From Candidatus Kapaibacterium sp. (GTDB lineage: Bacteria; Bacteroidota; Ignavibacteria; Kapaibacteriales; UBA961), in assembly GCA_023253875.1 (NCBI GenBank), contig JALRFC010000035.1, positions 1 through 10,997 of the forward strand: 10,997 bases of DNA, given 5' to 3'. Shown piece by piece: positions 7,488 through 10,997 of the stretch. Made by a program: the position numbers and the translations under genes. The notes below the pieces were generated by a model, which was not told the DNA's origin, ran no database searches, and saw nothing but the letters and a program-made list of their open reading frames with translations. The stretch's first letter is position 1. Each line of letters opens with the position of its first letter.

Positions 7488-10352
7488 ATGCTGAAGATAT
7501 ATCTTTCTCTACTTTTTGTTCTCTTTGGTTTCTATAATATATCTGCCCAAGTCATCACATCCACACCTGCACTTCCGGATCCAAATGGCAGCGTGGAAAT
7601 CATCTTTAATGCGGAAAGAGGCACTGCCGGTCTACGTGGTTTCACTGGTGATGTCTATGCACATACTGGTGTAATCACCAGCAGATCAACAGGCCCTACA
7701 GATTGGCGTTATGTGAAAACCAATTGGGGACAGAATACTCCCGAAACAAAACTCACTCGCATCACCACGGATCGCTGGCGTTTGACCATACCAAATATTC
7801 GCTCTTATTATAATGTTCCACAAAGCGAAGAAATTCTCCAGCTGACTTTTGTCTTCAGAAGTGCCAATTCGACGCAGGAAGGAAAAGATGTCGGCGCTAA
7901 AGACATCTATCTTCCGGTACTAAGACCAGGAGTCATCCCCTATTTCAAGAAACCCACGCAACAAACAGTCAATATAGAGCAAGGTGAAGAACTCTCGATT
8001 GAAGCCGGTGTGAACATTACAGGAACTGCCCTACAATCATTTGCGCTATTCGAAGATGATTCATTGCTTACTGATGTTGGAACAGATACAATTATTCGCT
8101 TTACATATACCAGCAATGAAGTCGGCAGAAAAAATCTCATCCTTAAGACAACTGATACCGCAAATGTAGTCAAGACCTCAACTCTCAACATATTCATCTT
8201 TTCGAAAACAGTTGAAGCTCCATTACCTGCTTCCATCAAAGAAGGCTTGAATTTCATTGATGATTCTTCAGTGACATTTTGTCTTTTTGCACCTTATAAA
8301 AAAACAGTCCATATCATTGGGGATTTCAATGATTATACCGTTCTTCCCGCTTATCAAATGAAGCGCATGACGATAGACAAAGACAGTGCCTATTATTGGC
8401 TTACTGTTTCAGATTTACAAAAAGGAATTGAATATGGATATCAGTATGTGATTGATGGCTCGATTGTCGTGGCTGATCCTTTTGGAAAAAAGATACTCTC
8501 CGAATTCAATGATGATGAAATCATTGCGCAAAATCGCTATCCAAATTTGAAGAAATATCCCAAAGACAAAACAGATGAATTTCTTTCTGTCTTTACGATG
8601 CGTCCCGCAATCCAAAAAGAAGAATTTCCATATCAATGGAAACATGCATACAAAAGAATACCTGCCAAAGATCTTGTGATCTATGAATTGCTTGTGCGAG
8701 ATTTCACGGATCGTAGAACTTTCAGAGCCGTGATTGATTCATTGAATTATCTCAAAAAGCTTGGCATCAATGCAATTCAGCTCATGCCGATCACGGAATT
8801 CGAAGGAAATAGCTCTTGGGGATATGATCCCGCTTTTCCATTTGCTGTTGATAAATACTATGGTTCCGAACTCGATTTGAAAGAACTCATCGACAAAGCA
8901 CATGGAATGGGCATGGCAATGATTTTGGATGTCGTGCATAATCATTTGACAGGTGCCAATCCGCTCATCAGAATGTGGGCTGATGGAAAGTATGGTCCGC
9001 CATCCGCAATCAACCCATATGCAAATGTCATTGCAAAACATCCATTCAATGTATACAATGACATGAATCATGAAAGCATCGCATATCAACGATATATCGA
9101 CAGATTCAATCAATATTGGCTTGAAGAATTCACATTTGATGGATATAGATTCGATTTATCAAAGGGCTTCACACAAGTTGATTATGGAAATAATACATCC
9201 CGTTGGAGCTCTTATGATTCAACACGCGTACGTCTTCTCAAGCGCATGTACAACAAAATCAGAACCTATGATTCAAGTGCATATTTGATTCTAGAGCATT
9301 TCGCTGATGCCAGAGAAGAACGAGAATTGACAGATCATGGATTCATGATTTGGCATAATATGAATCCCACTTCCGGTGAAGCCGTGATGGGCTGGATATC
9401 GGGTCAATCAGACAATGGAACATCACAAGTCTATTTCAAAAATAGATCACTCAATGTTCCTGCGAACGTTGCTTATATGGAAAGTCATGATGAAGAAAGA
9501 CTTCTCAAAAAGAGTTTTTGCTATGGCAAAGCTGCCGGTACATATACATCGCGAGATACCTCCATTGCATTGCAAAGAGCAGGTGCCATGGCGGCTATGT
9601 TCTTTCCTGTTCCGGGACCTCGCATGATTTGGCAATTCGGTGAACTTGGATATGATGCCGGACTGCAATTGACAGAAGCATGCGTGGATAATGCATCCAT
9701 TCGACTCAGTGTAAAACCACAAAGATGGTCATATACATCAGATATCAGAAGACAAAGACTTTATGATACGTATTCCGCATTGATTGCGCTTAGAGCATAT
9801 CCTACTTTTAATTCTCTGGATACAAAACTCACTTTTAAAGCTTCCAGAACTGATACAATCAGAACAATTCTCTTTGAACATCCTGATATGGATGCATTTA
9901 TCATCGCAAATTTCGACATGAAGCCGAGAACATTTTCAGTCAAGATGCCCAAATCAGGAATCTATCATGATTATTTCACCGGAACATCCATTGACATTCC
10001 TATAAGTGGAAATTCACTAACATTACAACCGGGTCAGTTTCATGTATTGACATCCAAACCACTCCCCAAGCCGGAAGTGCAAGCATGGACACTCACTTCA
10101 ATTGATGAAAGTGAAAGTCGTGAGAATTCTATCATACCACATCCGATACATTCCGGAGAACAAGGAAAGATTACCTTAAAGAATGCATATGGAATAGGAA
10201 AAGTGTATGATATGAAAGGTATGATGATTGATATAAAAACAGTCAATGAACAAACTATTTCCATCGGACCATATCCTTCGGGAATGTATATGTTTATTCA
10301 TTCGGATGAAACAGGAAACATGATCGGGAAATTTCCATTCATTATTCAATGA
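7488..10352 (+). CDS. Secreted multi-domain GH13 alpha-amylase-family glycoside hydrolase with T9SS sorting domain
   Basis: A 954-residue enzyme predicted to hydrolyse alpha-1,4- and/or alpha-1,6-glucan outside the cell. Domains: signal peptide 1-20; beta-rich N-terminal module about 22-150, found at the front of Bacteroidota amylases (GTAGLRGFTGDVYAHTGVI); Ig-like linker domain about 155-245; E-set/CBM48-like domain about 258-350 (VHIIGDFNDY, YGYQYVIDG, ADPFGKK); GH13 barrel about 393-770; C-terminal beta domain about 785-863; T9SS type A-like tail about 880-954 (KVYDMKGMMID, YPSGMYMF). All four GH13 signature regions are intact: DVVHNH (481-486), GYRFDLSK (552-559, with Arg554 and nucleophile Asp556), LILEH (600-604, acid/base Glu603) and MESHDEER (664-671, with His667-Asp668 stabilising the transition state). 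It should therefore be active. The subfamily, hence amylase, pullulanase or cyclomaltodextrinase-like specificity, is not resolved. GGA at 7477-7479 lies 8 nt before the ATG. The stop codon overlaps a possible upstream start of the next gene. Confidence 0.93.
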   Translation: MLKIYLSLLFVLFGFYNISAQVITSTPALPDPNGSVEIIFNAERGTAGLRGFTGDVYAHTGVITSRSTGPTDWRYVKTNWGQNTPETKLTRITTDRWRLTIPNIRSYYNVPQSEEILQLTFVFRSANSTQEGKDVGAKDIYLPVLRPGVIPYFKKPTQQTVNIEQGEELSIEAGVNITGTALQSFALFEDDSLLTDVGTDTIIRFTYTSNEVGRKNLILKTTDTANVVKTSTLNIFIFSKTVEAPLPASIKEGLNFIDDSSVTFCLFAPYKKTVHIIGDFNDYTVLPAYQMKRMTIDKDSAYYWLTVSDLQKGIEYGYQYVIDGSIVVADPFGKKILSEFNDDEIIAQNRYPNLKKYPKDKTDEFLSVFTMRPAIQKEEFPYQWKHAYKRIPAKDLVIYELLVRDFTDRRTFRAVIDSLNYLKKLGINAIQLMPITEFEGNSSWGYDPAFPFAVDKYYGSELDLKELIDKAHGMGMAMILDVVHNHLTGANPLIRMWADGKYGPPSAINPYANVIAKHPFNVYNDMNHESIAYQRYIDRFNQYWLEEFTFDGYRFDLSKGFTQVDYGNNTSRWSSYDSTRVRLLKRMYNKIRTYDSSAYLILEHFADAREERELTDHGFMIWHNMNPTSGEAVMGWISGQSDNGTSQVYFKNRSLNVPANVAYMESHDEERLLKKSFCYGKAAGTYTSRDTSIALQRAGAMAAMFFPVPGPRMIWQFGELGYDAGLQLTEACVDNASIRLSVKPQRWSYTSDIRRQRLYDTYSALIALRAYPTFNSLDTKLTFKASRTDTIRTILFEHPDMDAFIIANFDMKPRTFSVKMPKSGIYHDYFTGTSIDIPISGNSLTLQPGQFHVLTSKPLPKPEVQAWTLTSIDESESRENSIIPHPIHSGEQGKITLKNAYGIGKVYDMKGMMIDIKTVNEQTISIGPYPSGMYMFIHSDETGNMIGKFPFIIQ

Positions 10353-10360
10353 GTTCCATG

Positions 10361-10997
10361 ATGCGTATATTCATTGCATTCATATTGAGTCTTGTAAGTC
10401 TCAATGCAAATGAAGTAGAATCATTCTTTTCATTATTGAATTCCAATACAGATTCAGTCTTGAAAATGAAAGCCATTGATTCTTTCATGCTCGCGAATAA
10501 GACATTTCCGATTTCCATTGACACCAATTGTTATTTCCTTTTTCGAGGTAAGGCCGATCGCATCATTGTGACCGGTGATCATACTCAGTGGTCCCAAAAA
10601 GGTGATACCATGAAGCGTTTTTTAGGAACAGATCTTCATATGGTCAAGAAGTCTTTTCCTGCCGATGCTCGATTGGATTATAAATTGATCAATGGAACAA
10701 ATTGGATATTGGATCCAAGAAATCCACTGACATGTGTCGGAGGATTCGGACCCAATTCCGAATTGCGTATGCCGGCATATCCTGATCAACCGGAATTGAT
10801 CGGTAATGGGGATATTCCCAAAGGCACGATATTCGACACGACATTCACATCCAAAGCACTGAATAATTCCAGAGCAATAAAAGTCTATCTTCCGCCTGAT
10901 TATTCACCTACGATTCAATATCCCGTGATTCTCTTTCATGATGGCATTGATTATGTGAACCTTGCAAAAGCACCAGCAATTATTGACAGACTCATCG
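10361..10997 (+). CDS. Esterase-like alpha/beta hydrolase with N-terminal E-set domain, 3' truncated
   Basis: The reading frame is open to the window end, giving at least 212 residues. A signal-peptide-like hydrophobic stretch (MRIFIAFILSLVSLNA) implies export. Residues about 50-125 form an E-set/CBM48-like domain (YFLFRGKADRIIVTGDH, WILDPRNP), followed by the linker GGFGPNSELRMPAYP and the beginning of an esterase fold (RAIKVYLPPDY, VILFHDGIDYVNLAKAP). This order is that of Fes/CE1-like carbohydrate esterases, in which an Ig-like domain precedes the hydrolase. The GxSxG nucleophile and the rest of the triad lie beyond the window, so activity cannot be judged. Three in-frame ATGs compete: 10349 (overlapping the amylase stop as ATGA), 10358 and 10361. 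The last was chosen because it gives the cleanest signal peptide and has a weak GAG about 7 nt upstream. Tight linkage to the amylase gene indicates co-expression; the substrate is unknown. Confidence 0.82.
   Translation, partial: MRIFIAFILSLVSLNANEVESFFSLLNSNTDSVLKMKAIDSFMLANKTFPISIDTNCYFLFRGKADRIIVTGDHTQWSQKGDTMKRFLGTDLHMVKKSFPADARLDYKLINGTNWILDPRNPLTCVGGFGPNSELRMPAYPDQPELIGNGDIPKGTIFDTTFTSKALNNSRAIKVYLPPDYSPTIQYPVILFHDGIDYVNLAKAPAIIDRLI

Noticed and set aside
8739..9113. A 124-codon reading frame on the minus strand opposite the GH13 barrel.
   Set aside because: It covers the intact GH13 catalytic region I and has a Cys/Ile/Met-rich composition typical of an antisense shadow.

Overview
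The window is a carbohydrate-utilisation locus with every gene on the + strand, from a member of the Bacteroidota/Chlorobiota (FCB) group. Three things point there: an adjacent SusC/SusD pair, two secreted proteins ending in type IX secretion system (T9SS) sorting domains, and a multi-domain GH13 amylase of a type I associate with that group. The FlgD-like sorting domain of one cargo protein is reminiscent of Ignavibacteria or Kapabacteria relatives, but the lineage cannot be fixed from this window. Base composition looks uniform throughout. I see no insertion sequence, integrase, CRISPR array, tRNA or rRNA.

Layout. Positions 1-479 hold the C-terminal half of a ROK-family sugar kinase. At 492-1766 is an inner-membrane MFS sugar transporter of the GluP/FucP type. 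At 1807-4977 is a SusC-like TonB-dependent outer-membrane transporter, and at 4999-6363 its SusD-like lipoprotein partner. These four genes are separated by only 12-40 nt and look like one operon, closed by a 13-14 bp hairpin near 6419-6451. A single gene at 6503-7351 encodes a T9SS-secreted protein of unknown function and is followed by a clear intrinsic terminator (7373-7410). A third unit starts at 7488 with a 954-residue secreted GH13 alpha-amylase-family enzyme. It runs with essentially no gap into an alpha/beta-hydrolase esterase-like gene that the window end cuts (10361-10997). No gene-free stretch exceeds about 140 bases.

How the parts fit together (inference). The T9SS-exported GH13 enzyme would cut an alpha-glucan such as starch, glycogen or maltodextrin outside the cell. 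SusC/SusD would capture and import the oligosaccharides, the MFS protein would carry free sugar across the inner membrane, and the ROK kinase would phosphorylate it. No periplasmic alpha-glucosidase and no regulator are visible. The main less-ordinary point is the small T9SS protein. It sits where starch-binding SusE/SusF genes often lie, and its N-terminal domain appears to be a diverged copy of the first domain of the amylase. That makes it a candidate surface glycan-binding protein.
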